A stretch of DNA of 64,000 nt from CAVRQM01 sp963822705 (GCA_963822705.1 CAWGIX010000008.1:62001-126000), one strand, 5' to 3'; positions 28,228-37,450 are shown, numbered from the stretch's first letter. Notes: generated from the letters alone by a model not told the origin. Numbers and translations are program-made.

Positions 28228-28904
28228 GGCGCTGCACGTCGAAGAACTCGGCCCGCACCACACCGTCCAGTACAGTCTCGCCGCAGCACCAGGCCGATAC
28301 CGCGATTGCCGGCATGTGGCTGTTCCTGGCGACCGAGGTGCTGTTCTTCGGAGCCCTGTTCCTGGGTTTTGCCTGGGTGCATCATTCGCATCCAGCGGGA
28401 TACGCCCTCGGGGCGGAGCATTCCGACCTGCTGATCGGCAGCATCAACACTGCGGTACTGGTCAGCAGCAGCTTTGCCTTTACCCTCGGACTCGCCGCGC
28501 ACCGGGAGGGCCGCACCAATCTGCTGATCGTGTTCTGCGCCGCCACCGCGGCGCTGGGGCTGGCGTTTCTTGTGCTCAAAGGCATCGAGTGGGCGGACGA
28601 TTTCGACCAGAACCTGTTTCCCGGCAGTAATTTCGCCCTGACCGGCTTCGACGCGCAGGGTGCAAGGCTGTTCTATGTTCTGTACTTCGTCGGCACTGCC
28701 CTGCACGGTGTACACATGCTGGTCGGCTTGGGGCTGGTGGGGCTGCTGATGTATCGCGCGCACCGTGGCGATCTCGCGCCGCGCCGCGCCGGCGGTGGTC
28801 CTTGGATGACGCCGGTCGAAGTGACCGGACTCTACTGGTCGTTCGTCGACATGGTGTGGCTCGTGCTGTATCCGCTGATTTATGTAATCGGGCGCACGCA
28901 ATGA
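28220..28904 (+). CDS. coxC: cytochrome c oxidase subunit III, one frame break
   Basis: Subunit III is a membrane subunit that stabilises oxidase turnover. ATG 28220 gives MSEALHVEELGPHHTVQY, after which one base of AGTC (28274-28277) must be dropped to reach SPQHQADTAIAGMWLFLATE. The latter is a typical subunit III start of helix 1. Further segments are VLFFGALFLGFAWVHH, INTAVLVSSSFAFTLG, KGIEWADDF, YFVGTALHGVHMLVGLG and GLYWSFVDMVWLVLYPLIY, the last being the strongest family signature. The corrected length is about 227 residues. It overlaps coxD by four bases. Confidence 0.93.
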
Positions 28905-29191
28905 CGCGCACGTTGCTGCTTGCCTGGCTGGGCTTGCTGGTCCTGCTTGCAGTCGAGATCGGCGCCAGCCAGCTCACGCTCGGCTGGGTTGGTCCCCCTG
29001 CGGTGCTGTTGCTCGCGGGCGTCATGCTTTTGACGGTCGTGTTCGCCTTCATGCGGCTGGGAAGCAGCCCGGCCCTGAGCCGGGCGTTCGCGGTTGCCGC
29101 CGTGCTGTGGGTGGCCATTCTCATGGGGCTGACCAGTGTGGACCGCTTCACCCGAGCGGACTATCCGGTGCCGGTGACGCGCCACCCCTAA
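28901..29191 (+). CDS. coxD: cytochrome c oxidase subunit IV-like small membrane protein
   Basis: A 96-residue protein made almost wholly of three hydrophobic helices (about residues 5-22, 29-51 and 62-79), the expected shape of bacterial subunit IV (prokaryotic COX4 family). Position after coxC with a four-base overlap is the main evidence. The short tail DRFTRADYPVPVTRHP is typical of the group. It is the last gene with overlapping coupling; hpnN begins 12 bases later and may still be on the same transcript. Confidence 0.8.
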   Translation: MTRTLLLAWLGLLVLLAVEIGASQLTLGWVGPPAVLLLAGVMLLTVVFAFMRLGSSPALSRAFAVAAVLWVAILMGLTSVDRFTRADYPVPVTRHP

Positions 29192-29203
29192 ACCGGGAAC
29201 ACC

Positions 29204-31834
29204 ATGTCTCTCTCCGCTCTGCTCGCCGGCATTGCCGAGCGCAGCCGCCGCCACGCGCAACTCGTGGTGCTCGCGGGCGTGGTGCTGGCGGTGCTGTGCG
29301 CGGCCGTGGCGTCGCAGCGGCTGGGCGTATCGACCGACACCGACAAGCTGTTCGCCGACACGCTGCCTTGGCGGCAGCGCGCGCTCGCCTATGATCGCGA
29401 GTTCCCTCAGTTCAGGGATCTCCTGGTGGCTGTCGTCGACGGGGCGGAACCGGAGATCGTGGACGCCACCGCCGCCGATCTGGAACAAGCCCTGTCGCAG
29501 GACCCGAACCTGTTCCGCTCGGTCACACGGCCCGACGCCTCGCCATGGTTCGCCCAGAACGGGCTGATGCTGCTGGACCCGAAGCAGCTGCAGGCCTTGC
29601 TTGACCAAACCATCGACGCGCAGCCGTTCCTGGGCCAGCTCGTCGCGGATCCGTCGGCGCGGGGCCTGTTCGCCGCCCTCACTTTGATCGCGACCGGGAT
29701 CGAGCGCGGCGTGGCCAATCTCGGGCCATTCGCCACCGCGCTCGACGCCTTTCACCAGGCGCTGGCGAGCGCCTTGTCCGGCCATCCGGTGCCGATGTCC
29801 TGGGAACGCCTGCTGGCCGGCTCGCTTGTCAGCCAGGCCGGCCAGTACCGGTTCGTGCTGGCCAAGCCGGTGCTGGATTATGCAGCCCTGGAGCCCGGCG
29901 GGCGCGCCACGCAGGCCATGCGCACGGCGATTGCCAGCCTGCCCTTCGTGCGGGCTGGCGAGGCGCGGGTTCGCATCACCGGCTCCGTGGCGCTGGCCGA
30001 CGAGGAATTCGGCACCGTCGCGCAAGGCGCCCTCACAGGGCTCGTCGGCAGCCTGGTCTTGGTGGCGCTCTGGCTGTTCCTCGCCGTGCGCAGCTGGCGC
30101 CTGGTGCTGCCGATCCTGGGCACCTTGGTGCTGGGCCTGCTGCTCACCACCGGCTTTGCCACGCTGGCGGTCGGCACGCTGAATTTGGTGTCGGTGGCGT
30201 TCGCGGTGCTGTTCATCGGTATTGCCGTGGACTTTGCCATCCAGTTCAGCGTGCGCTACCGCGGCGAACGGCTGCGCCAGCCGGAGCCGGCGGCCGCACT
30301 GTCCGGAACTGCGCGACGGGTCGGGCCGCAAATCCTGGTGGCGGCGGCGGCCACGGCCGCGGGGTTTCTTGCGTTCGTGCCCACTGCGTTCGCAGGCGTC
30401 GCCGAGCTCGGCCTGATTGCCGGGGTCGGCATGCTGGTGGCGTTCGCCTGCACCATCACCTTCCTGCCGGCAGCGGTGACTCTGTGCCGGCCTCGCCCCG
30501 AACGCGGCGAGGTCGGATTCTGGTGGGCCGGCGCCGCTGAACGGCAATTGCTGCGGGTTCGCGTTCCCGTGCTGGCGGGATTTGCGCTGCTGGGGCTTTT
30601 GGGGGTGATGCTGTTGCCACGCATACAATTCGACAGCGACCCGCTGCACACCAAAAATCCGAACACCGAAGCGATGCGGACCCTGCGCGATCTGATGAAC
30701 GACCCGATCACCAGCCCGTACGACGCCGATATCGTGGCGCCCGACCTGGCCACTGCGGACAAGCTGGCGGAGCGGTTGCGCAGGCTGCCGCTCGCCGCAC
30801 AGGTGCTGACGCTGTCAAGCTTCGTGCCCGCCGACCAGCCCGAAAAGCTGGCGGCGATCGCCGACGCCGCCGACGTGCTGGCTTCCACGCTAAGCGCTCC
30901 CGCCCCATCAGCCCCCGTGACCGCCCAGGAGGTGCGTGATGCGGCGCGCGGAGCGCGTGCGGCGATCGCGCGCGTGCTGGACAAGCTGCCGCCGGAGGAT
31001 CCGTTGCGTGCCATTAACAACGACCTCGCCGGCTTCGAGCTGGCGCCGGACGCCACGGTAATGGCCGCAAACGATGCGTTGGTCAGGTTTCTGCCGCAGG
31101 AACTCGATCGCCTGCGCGTGGCCCTGGCCGCCAAGCCGGTCACGGCCGCCGACGTGCCGCCGGCGTTGCAGCGTGACTGGATGCTGCCGGACGGGCGCGC
31201 CAGACTTCAGATCGTATCCAAGGCACACGATAGTCGCGGGCTGCATGCGTTCGCGGCGGAAGTCCTCAGCGTCGCTCCGGATGCGGTCGGCTCGGCGATC
31301 ACCATCGTCGGGACCGCGGCGACCGTGGTGGACGCATTCCGCACTGCGGCCCTTTCGGCGCTGGCGGCGATCGCGGCAATCCTGCTGCTGGTCCTGCGAC
31401 GACCGCTGGACGTGGGTCTGGTCATGGCGGCGCTGCTGCTGTCCGCACTGCTGACGGTGCTGGTGGTCGTGCTGCTCCCGTTGCCGCTGAATTTTGCCAA
31501 CATCATTGCCCTGCCCCTGCTGCTCGGCGTGGGCGTGTCGTTCAACATTTACTTCGTCATGAACTGGCGCGCCGGGGTGCACACGTTCCTGGGCAGGCCG
31601 ATTGCTCGCGCGGTCATGTTTTCGGCGCTGACCACCGGCACCGCGTTCGGCTCGCTGGCGCTGAGTCGCCACCCCGGTACGGCCAGCATGGGCGCGCTGC
31701 TGCTGACCAGCCTGGCCTGCACGCTGATCGCGAGCCTGGTGTTCATTCCGGTGCTGCTTGCGGGTATGCAGACGCACGAACGGCCGGGCTCAGCAGGGCG
31801 GACAACTCGGCCTCGTGTTCGTAGTCGGGCATGA
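29204..31834 (+). CDS. hpnN: hopanoid transporter HpnN (RND family)
   Basis: HpnN is an RND-type inner-membrane protein that moves hopanoids to the outer membrane. The 876-residue protein has an N-terminal helix (LVVLAGVVLAVLCAAVASQ), STDTDKLFADTLPWRQRA and large periplasmic loops after helices 1 and 7. Two helix bundles carry the SSD/MMPL core (AVLFIGIAVDFAIQFSVRY, ANIIALPLLLGVGVSFNIY). The family usually ends soon after LIASLVFIPVLL, so the last 30 or so residues (QTHERPGSAGRTTRPRV) look unusual and overlap the facing hpnK gene by 92 bases. The ribosome site upstream is weak, and it may be co-transcribed with the oxidase. Confidence 0.93.
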   Translation: MSLSALLAGIAERSRRHAQLVVLAGVVLAVLCAAVASQRLGVSTDTDKLFADTLPWRQRALAYDREFPQFRDLLVAVVDGAEPEIVDATAADLEQALSQDPNLFRSVTRPDASPWFAQNGLMLLDPKQLQALLDQTIDAQPFLGQLVADPSARGLFAALTLIATGIERGVANLGPFATALDAFHQALASALSGHPVPMSWERLLAGSLVSQAGQYRFVLAKPVLDYAALEPGGRATQAMRTAIASLPFVRAGEARVRITGSVALADEEFGTVAQGALTGLVGSLVLVALWLFLAVRSWRLVLPILGTLVLGLLLTTGFATLAVGTLNLVSVAFAVLFIGIAVDFAIQFSVRYRGERLRQPEPAAALSGTARRVGPQILVAAAATAAGFLAFVPTAFAGVAELGLIAGVGMLVAFACTITFLPAAVTLCRPRPERGEVGFWWAGAAERQLLRVRVPVLAGFALLGLLGVMLLPRIQFDSDPLHTKNPNTEAMRTLRDLMNDPITSPYDADIVAPDLATADKLAERLRRLPLAAQVLTLSSFVPADQPEKLAAIADAADVLASTLSAPAPSAPVTAQEVRDAARGARAAIARVLDKLPPEDPLRAINNDLAGFELAPDATVMAANDALVRFLPQELDRLRVALAAKPVTAADVPPALQRDWMLPDGRARLQIVSKAHDSRGLHAFAAEVLSVAPDAVGSAITIVGTAATVVDAFRTAALSALAAIAAILLLVLRRPLDVGLVMAALLLSALLTVLVVVLLPLPLNFANIIALPLLLGVGVSFNIYFVMNWRAGVHTFLGRPIARAVMFSALTTGTAFGSLALSRHPGTASMGALLLTSLACTLIASLVFIPVLLAGMQTHERPGSAGRTTRPRVRSRA

Positions 31835-32585
31835 GGCGCTGCAGCAGGGCGTCGCGCCAGGCGGCGGGGTGGAAATAGATTTCCGTGCCGCCGCTTTCAC
31901 CCCGACGCACGGCTTGCAGCAGGTTCAGCATCCGCGTTTCCGTCATGTGGCCGCTCCACGCCAGCCCGAACACCGCGTCGGCCGTCTCCATTCCCGCGGC
32001 CCGCACCTGCGCCCGCAGGAGCGTCGTCCAAATGTGCATCAGCTGTGCGCCGATGCCGGGCCGCTCGCCCAGCCGGCGCATCACGCTGGGCGGCTCGGCG
32101 GGCACCCGTACGCGGCGCAGGCCGTAGCGCCGGCCAATGCGCAGCATCAGTCGGCCCACATGCGGGTGCAGATGCATGTGCTTGTGCGCATCGGCATGTG
32201 ACAGCGCGAGCCCGGTCGCCCCGAACGCCTCGAATTGCGCGGCGATCTCTGCTGCAAGCTGCCTGCGGGCCCGACCAGAGAACGTGTAGCGCACACCCAA
32301 CCGCAGCTGGTCGGACGGGAACCACCCGGCCTGATCGACAAGGTCGGGAATCTTTGCAGGAGCCAGCACTGCCGGTCCTTCGACAGCAACCAGATGCAGG
32401 CCCACGCGCAGCTCCGGCATTGTGCGCGCCCGCGCAACGGCGTCGGCCGCCGCTGCCCCTGCCACCATCAGGCTCGCATGGGTCAGCACGCCCTCGCGAT
32501 GCGCGCGCTCAACGCCCTCGTTGACCGCCTCGCAAAGGCCAAAGTCGTCGGCGGTAAATATCAGGCGGCCGGCGTTTGCAGGCAA
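31743..32585 (-). CDS. hpnK: hopanoid biosynthesis-associated protein HpnK (YdjC/ChbG-like deacetylase)
   Basis: HpnK belongs to the YdjC carbohydrate deacetylase family and is found in hopanoid loci; its exact substrate is not established. The 280-residue protein starts with TTG 32585 (MPANAGRLIFTADDFGLCEAV). TADDFGLC holds the metal-binding Asp pair, MPELRVGLHLVAVEG the first metal His, and LSHADAHKHMHLHP the second metal site. LAWSGHMTETRML is the late motif. Its 3' end lies inside the 3' end of hpnN on the other strand. Together with hpnN it indicates that the organism makes hopanoids. Confidence 0.88.
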   Translation of the reverse strand: MPANAGRLIFTADDFGLCEAVNEGVERAHREGVLTHASLMVAGAAAADAVARARTMPELRVGLHLVAVEGPAVLAPAKIPDLVDQAGWFPSDQLRLGVRYTFSGRARRQLAAEIAAQFEAFGATGLALSHADAHKHMHLHPHVGRLMLRIGRRYGLRRVRVPAEPPSVMRRLGERPGIGAQLMHIWTTLLRAQVRAAGMETADAVFGLAWSGHMTETRMLNLLQAVRRGESGGTEIYFHPAAWRDALLQRLMPDYEHEAELSALLSPAVRASAYPQAAPE

Positions 32586-32645
32586 CTTGCGCTGTCGTTC
32601 CTTTCACGTCTGTTCGCGGGCAGGAGCCGCACGGTCGTGCGTCGC

Positions 32646-33284
32646 CTATTCCGTCTCCCCCGTCCTGATCGCCCTGGCCAAATCCTGGTACTGTTCGCAG
32701 TCCTTCCCGCAGACGCTTTGCACTTTTGCCAGCTCCACGCGGGCCAGATCGACCTTGCCCATGGAGACATACGCTTCGCCGATATATTCGTGCGTGTTGA
32801 CGTTGTTCGGCTCGATGGCGAGCGCGCGGTCGTATAGCGCCATCGCCTCGTCGAAGCGTCCAAGCTTGCGGGTGGCGTAGCCGCGCATGGTGTAGACCAT
32901 GGCGTCGTCGGTGCGCGCAACCGCCTCGAGGATCGGCAGTGCGTTTGTGTAGTAGCCTGCCAGCGCCAGCGCCCGCCCCTGGCGATAAAGCTCGCGGTCG
33001 GGCAGCACGCCGGCCCCGGCGCGCTGACACTGCCCGCGCTTGTAGACGAAGCCCGCCTGGCACGCCGGTGCAGAGCCTTTGCCCCCAGTCTCGCCGGACG
33101 CTCCGTTGCTGGCCGCGCCGCTGCCCGACCCGTCGCTGCCCGCGCCGCTGGCGCCCGCGCCGCTAGCGCCCCCGCCGGCGCTGCCAGCACCGCCGCCCCC
33201 GCCGGCATGGCCGAAAGCCGGCCCCGCGAGCGCCAGCCCGATTGCCGCAACGCTGGCGACGAGCATGTTGCGTGTTGCCTTCAT
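32646..33284 (-). CDS. secreted TPR protein with Gly/Ser/Ala-rich linker
   Basis: A 212-residue protein starting at ATG 33284 with GGAGGAC just upstream. Residues 1-31 form a signal peptide (MLVASVAAIGLALAGPAFG). A low-complexity stretch of Gly, Ala and Ser follows (about residues 32-75), then CQAGFVYKRGQCQ, whose two Cys may form a disulfide. From about residue 95 there are three tetratricopeptide repeats (YYTNALPILEAVARTDDAM, GRFDEAMALYDRALAIEPN, NVNTHEYIGEAYVSMGKVD). A further Cys pair lies in VCGKDCEQY. It is probably a periplasmic adaptor. No partner is evident; hpnK follows on the same strand after 60 bases. Confidence 0.75.
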   Translation of the reverse strand: MKATRNMLVASVAAIGLALAGPAFGHAGGGGGAGSAGGGASGAGASGAGSDGSGSGAASNGASGETGGKGSAPACQAGFVYKRGQCQRAGAGVLPDRELYRQGRALALAGYYTNALPILEAVARTDDAMVYTMRGYATRKLGRFDEAMALYDRALAIEPNNVNTHEYIGEAYVSMGKVDLARVELAKVQSVCGKDCEQYQDLARAIRTGETE

Positions 33285-33409
33285 GAAGTCCTCCTGCCGC
33301 ACACCACGCCGGACCTCGGGTGGCTACCGACAGGACGGCTGCAGCAGGCGACGCATTCCGTGCCGCCGACCGGCTTGCAGGCCATCGGCCGGCCGCCGAT
33401 CCGAATGCG

Positions 33410-33883
33410 TCAGCGGGCCGGGCAACGCATCAGCGGGTAGGGAAAATCCGTACAGCCGGGAAATGAAATCTCGTTGTCGCTATGCCGTTGCACATGCAGC
33501 ACGTTGGGATCGCCGCAGCCGAAACCCGCCGGTGGCGTCGGCTGCGGCACGCCCAGCAAACCTCCTACCGCCGGCTGCTGCGCCGGGGTGAAACGGAACT
33601 CCGTGGAACCGGGGTTGGTGCGCGCGGTCTCGACCACGCGCTGGGTGTAGGTCACGTCGGTGAGCGTCGCCCGCATCACCACGTCGCGGGTAAAGATCAC
33701 CACCGGCTGAGACAGGCATGCCTGCGCCGAAATCCCCCCGGGCGTCGGAAACAAGCCGCCGGTCCAGGAGCCGAACAGCCAGGCGTGGGGCGGCGGGGAT
33801 TGCGCGGCGGCGCGCGGCACCGGCGTTGCCGCCGCGGCGGCCCCGAGGAAACACGCCAGCAGCCATCGCATCGTTCGCCGCAT
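33410..33883 (-). CDS. hypothetical secreted protein
   Basis: I do not recognise the family. The 157-residue reading starts at ATG 33883 (MRRTMRWLLACFLGAAAA) with a clear signal peptide ending near RAAAQ. The mature part has an aromatic/Gly segment (AWLFGSWTGGLFPTPGG), ACLSQPVVIFTRDVVMRATL, and three Cys downstream (GFGCGDP, PGCTDF, MRCPAR) plus one in ACLSQ, so two disulfides are possible. Its composition matches its neighbours. It lies between msrB and the TPR gene, all on the minus strand but with gaps of 73 and 125 bases. Confidence 0.65.
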   Translation of the reverse strand: MRRTMRWLLACFLGAAAAATPVPRAAAQSPPPHAWLFGSWTGGLFPTPGGISAQACLSQPVVIFTRDVVMRATLTDVTYTQRVVETARTNPGSTEFRFTPAQQPAVGGLLGVPQPTPPAGFGCGDPNVLHVQRHSDNEISFPGCTDFPYPLMRCPAR

Positions 33884-33956
33884 GGGTCCCCGTCCTGCCA
33901 ACCGGCCGCGACCCTACAAGCCCGGCACGGCAGGGGCCAGACCCCGCCGCAAGCCC

Positions 33957-34358
33957 TCAGCCCTGCGCCGGCTCGAACCGCAGCGCGGTGCCGTTCATGC
34001 AATAGCGGTCGCCGGTCGGTTGCGGACCGTCCGGGAACACGTGGCCGAGATGACCGCCGCAGCGGCTGCAATGCACCTCGGTGCGCGTCATGAGCAGGCT
34101 GCTGTCGGCCTCGGTCCCGACCGCGCCCGGGAGCGGGGCAAAGAAGCTGGGCCAGCCGGACCCGCTCTCGAATTTCGTATCGCTCTCAAACAATTTCTGG
34201 CCGCATCCGGCGCAGACGAACATCCCCTGGCGCTTCTCGCCGTTCAGTGGACTGCTGCCCGGCCGCTCCGTGGCGTGCTGGCGCAGCACCCGGTATTGCT
34301 CGGGCGACAGTTCGGTCCGCCACTCCGCGTCGCTCTTGGTCTGTTGCTCTGCATCCAT
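33957..34358 (-). CDS. msrB: peptide-methionine (R)-S-oxide reductase
   Basis: MsrB reduces methionine-R-sulfoxide in oxidised proteins. The 133-residue protein contains the family motifs KRQGMFVCAGCGQKLFES and HCSRCGGHLGHVFPDGP, whose four Cys bind zinc, and SGSGWPSFFAPL. The catalytic Cys is in GDRYCMNGTALRFEP. There is no signal peptide, so it acts in the cytoplasm. The gene is divergent from the Kef-type antiporter with 54 bases between the starts. Confidence 0.96.
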   Translation of the reverse strand: MDAEQQTKSDAEWRTELSPEQYRVLRQHATERPGSSPLNGEKRQGMFVCAGCGQKLFESDTKFESGSGWPSFFAPLPGAVGTEADSSLLMTRTEVHCSRCGGHLGHVFPDGPQPTGDRYCMNGTALRFEPAQG

Positions 34359-34412
34359 TCCAGTTCTCCCCGCCTCGTCGCCGATGTGGGTCCGGCGTGC
34401 TAGGCGTGCAAC

Positions 34413-36194
34413 ATGCTGCCCACCCTGGTGACCCTGCTGGCCGCGGCCGCCGTGGCCGTGCCGCTGTCGCGACGCGCCGGTTTCGGCAGCGTGCTCGGCT
34501 ACCTGCTGGCGGGCGTGGCGATCGGGCCGAGCGGCCTCGGTCTGGTAACCGATGTCGGCCAGATCGCCAGCGTCTCGGAACTCGGCATTGTCATGCTGCT
34601 GTTCCTGATCGGGCTGGAATTGCGCCCGGCGCGGCTGTGGGTGATGCGCCGCGCGGTGTTCGGGCTGGGTCCCGCGCAGGTGGCGGTCACCGCTTGCGTG
34701 CTGGCCGTGCTGGCCCGCAGCTTCGGTACCGTCGCTTGGCCCGGCGCGGTGGTGCTGGGCGTCGGGCTGGCGCTGTCATCCACCGCGATCGTGCTGCCGA
34801 TGCTGGCCGAACGCGATTTGCTCGGCGGTCGCGCCGGCCGCGATGCGTTTGCCGTGCTGCTGTTCCAGGACCTTGCGTTCATTCCGCTGATCGCCTTGGT
34901 GCCGCTGCTGGGCGGTGCCGCCGTGGCGCTGCCGTGGCGCGACGTGGCGCTGGCCGTCGCGGCGGTGGCCGCCATTCTGGTCGGCGGCCGATACGTCCTG
35001 CCGCGCGCGTTCCGCCTTATCGGCGGCGCCCGTGTGCCGGAAATCTTTACCACGCTGGCCCTGCTGACCGTCGCCGGCACCGCGGAATTGGCCAGCGCGG
35101 CCGGGCTGTCGCAGTCCTTGGGCGCGTTCATGGCCGGCGTGCTGCTGTCGCAAAGCGAGTACCGCGCCGAGTTGCAGGCCGACATCGAGCCGTTCGAAGG
35201 CTTGCTGCTGGGCTTCTTCTTCATTTCGGTTGGCATGTCGGCCGACCTGGCGCTGCTGCGCCAGCACCCGATCGGCCTGGGGCTCGGTACGCTGATCCTC
35301 GTGGCGGTAAAGATCGGGGTTGCGTTCGCGTTGGGGCGGGCAGGGGGTCAGGACACCCCCACCGCGCTCCGATTCGCCACCGCGCTGCCGCAAGGCAGCG
35401 AATTCAGCTTTGTGCTGTTCGCCGCAGCGGTCGGCGAGGGGGCGATGGCGGCGCCGGCGAGCCGTGCCGCGACGCTGGTGATCGCGCTGTCGATGGCTGC
35501 CACCCCGCTGCTGTTCGCCGCGTCGGAGTCGTTGCTGATCCCGCGCCTGCGCCCGCCGCGTCGCGAGCCCGTCTATGACGCGATCGAGGGCTCGGCGCCG
35601 GTGATCATCGCCGGCTTCGGACGGGTGGGCCAGATCGTCGGGCGCGTCCTGCGCATGCAGGGCATTGCCTTCACCGCTCTCGAGAAAGACCCCGGGCAGG
35701 TGGAGGTCATTCGCCGGTTCGGCAGCAAGATATTTTACGGCGACCCGGCCCGCCCGGACCTGTTGCGCGCGGCGGGAGCCGAGACCGCCAAACTGCTGGT
35801 GGTGGCGATCGAGAACACCGAAGAGAATCTGCGCATCGTCGAGGTCGCCAAACGCACGTTCCCGAACCTGCGCATTCTCGCGCGCGCGAGAAACCGGCGT
35901 CATGCGCATCTGCTGATGGATCGCGGCGTGCGGCGGTTCGTGCGGGACACGTTCTTGTCCAGCCTGGAACTGGCCGGATTTGCGCTGGAGGCGATGGGGG
36001 TTCCGCCGGACCGGGCGCAGCGCGCGCTGGCGATTTTTCGCGCGCACGACGAAAAGCTGCTGCGCGACACCCACGCGATCTATCGTGACGAGCAGCAGAT
36101 GATCCAAACTGCACAGCAGGCCGCCGACGAGTTGCGCGACCTGTTCGAGGCGGATCGGCCCGGAGTGCCGGAGCCGGTCGTGGCGGATGACTGA
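34413..36194 (+). CDS. Kef-type monovalent cation:proton antiporter (CPA2) with RCK domain
   Basis: This 593-residue protein combines a membrane antiporter domain (residues 1 to about 375, about twelve helices; GYLLAGVAIGPSGLGLV, LLFLIGLELRP) with a TrkA-N/RCK domain (IIAGFGRVGQIVGRVLRMQ). The GxGxxG motif would bind NAD(H) or glutathione-related ligands. The membrane part carries LFQDLAFIPLIALVP, the Gln-Asp pair of the KefB/KefC pore. Such proteins export potassium in exchange for protons, often during electrophile stress. No KefF/KefG partner is adjacent. An elongated C-terminal tail (DEKLLRDTHAIYRDEQQMI) is usual for KefB/KefC. Confidence 0.9.
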   Translation: MLPTLVTLLAAAAVAVPLSRRAGFGSVLGYLLAGVAIGPSGLGLVTDVGQIASVSELGIVMLLFLIGLELRPARLWVMRRAVFGLGPAQVAVTACVLAVLARSFGTVAWPGAVVLGVGLALSSTAIVLPMLAERDLLGGRAGRDAFAVLLFQDLAFIPLIALVPLLGGAAVALPWRDVALAVAAVAAILVGGRYVLPRAFRLIGGARVPEIFTTLALLTVAGTAELASAAGLSQSLGAFMAGVLLSQSEYRAELQADIEPFEGLLLGFFFISVGMSADLALLRQHPIGLGLGTLILVAVKIGVAFALGRAGGQDTPTALRFATALPQGSEFSFVLFAAAVGEGAMAAPASRAATLVIALSMAATPLLFAASESLLIPRLRPPRREPVYDAIEGSAPVIIAGFGRVGQIVGRVLRMQGIAFTALEKDPGQVEVIRRFGSKIFYGDPARPDLLRAAGAETAKLLVVAIENTEENLRIVEVAKRTFPNLRILARARNRRHAHLLMDRGVRRFVRDTFLSSLELAGFALEAMGVPPDRAQRALAIFRAHDEKLLRDTHAIYRDEQQMIQTAQQAADELRDLFEADRPGVPEPVVADD

Positions 36195-36290
36195 TGGCCG
36201 TCGCCCCCGCTGGTGACTGGACGAGCCAAAGGACCGGCTTCTGCCAATGCCGGTCGACCACTGCGAAGACCTGATAGAAGGGATGGACCA

Positions 36291-36701
36291 ATGAGCAATA
36301 CTGAGACCGAAACGCTTTCCGTCATTGTCGAACGGGAGACACCTTATCGGCCGGAAAGGATCTGGCGCGCGCTCACGCAACCGCAGCTGATCGAGGAGTG
36401 GCTCATGAAGAACGACTTCGAGCCTGTGGTGGGCCACCGCTTCAATCTTCGCGCAGACTGGGGCGCTGTCGAGTGTCAGGTGCTGGCAGTCGAGCCGAAC
36501 AAAACGCTGTCCTACACATGGGCGGCCTATGGTCTCGAGAGTGTCGTCAAGTGGACTCTCACCCCAACGGGCGCGGGGACCCAGCTGCGCATGGAGCAGT
36601 CGGGCTTCCGGCCGGATCAGCAGCAGGACTACGAGGGCGCCAAGGGCGGGTGGCAGCAGTTCTTTGCGGCGCTGGAGCGGGTGTTGGCGCGGATGGATTG
36701 A
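36291..36701 (+). CDS. SRPBCC / AHSA1-like domain protein
   Basis: A 136-residue START-like protein. ATG 36291 (MSNTETETLSVIVERETPY) is preceded by AGAAGGG. The AHSA1 pattern is clear: RPERIWRALTQPQLIEEWLM near residues 20-40, FNLRADWGAVECQVLAVEP, LSYTWAAYGLESVVKWTL, and the C-terminal long helix GGWQQFFAALERVLARMD. These proteins bind small hydrophobic molecules or act as Hsp90 cochaperone relatives, and the ligand here is unknown. Many relatives pair with an ArsR regulator, but none is present next to this one. Confidence 0.85.
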   Translation: MSNTETETLSVIVERETPYRPERIWRALTQPQLIEEWLMKNDFEPVVGHRFNLRADWGAVECQVLAVEPNKTLSYTWAAYGLESVVKWTLTPTGAGTQLRMEQSGFRPDQQQDYEGAKGGWQQFFAALERVLARMD

Positions 36702-36769
36702 ACTCTGCCGCACAATTCAAAGCTGATCAGACCGGTTATGATGGACCGGACAGCAAAGAGGTCCTCACG

Positions 36770-37450
36770 GTGAGCCGGCAGTCCAAAACGATCGCGTCGG
36801 CTGTCCTTCTGGGCCTGGCTCTGGCAACCGCCGCCTGCCAGGCGCCCCGCAAAGACGTCCCGGCCGGTCCCGCGGCGGTCGCAAGCCAATACCTTTTCAC
36901 CGCAAACGAGACCGAGCGCGGTTGTTCGCTGGTGGTACGGGAGTTTCAGCGTTATGGCAGCGCCGGCAACGCTGTCTTGAAAGGCGCAATCGTCACGGTC
37001 GGGGGGAAGGGGTCCGATCTTGCCCTGATCATATCGTTCCAGCAAAGCACCATGCTTCAGTTTCCGAACAACCAGGCGCTCGTGATGTCGACGCCCCTCG
37101 TTCCGGTCGCTATCGGCATCGGCTCCTACCACAAATCCAATACGCAGGGTCCCGGCGCGCAGCGGGACCGACCGGCAAATGCCGTCGCGGGCCTGGAGTT
37201 CGTCACCAAAGAGAAGGACGCGCTGCGGGAACTTGCGGGAGCATTGGCTGAGCGGCGGCTGACCGTTTCCTATCTGGCCGCTTCCGCCCGGCAGCCCGAA
37301 TCCTGGACGCTGCCTTCGCTGCTGGAGAAGCCGGTCGACAAGGCGCATCTGGCAGCATTCGAGGATTGCGTTGCCGGGATCGGCGGCCCGGCCACCGCGC
37401 CTGGCGAAAACCCGGAAAACCTCAGCACGCACCCGTTGCAGCATTTATGA
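36770..37450 (+). CDS. hypothetical lipoprotein
   Basis: I do not recognise the family. GTG 36770 gives MSRQSKTIASAVLLGLALA followed by TAAC, a good lipobox, so the 226-residue protein should be lipid-anchored. The mature domain (from YLFTANETERGCSLVVREF) is mixed alpha/beta with a second Cys pair (ERGC, FEDCVAG) that could form a disulfide. Nearby upstream ATG codons are out of frame, which supports the GTG start. It begins 68 bases after the SRPBCC gene on the same strand. Confidence 0.65.
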   Translation: MSRQSKTIASAVLLGLALATAACQAPRKDVPAGPAAVASQYLFTANETERGCSLVVREFQRYGSAGNAVLKGAIVTVGGKGSDLALIISFQQSTMLQFPNNQALVMSTPLVPVAIGIGSYHKSNTQGPGAQRDRPANAVAGLEFVTKEKDALRELAGALAERRLTVSYLAASARQPESWTLPSLLEKPVDKAHLAAFEDCVAGIGGPATAPGENPENLSTHPLQHL

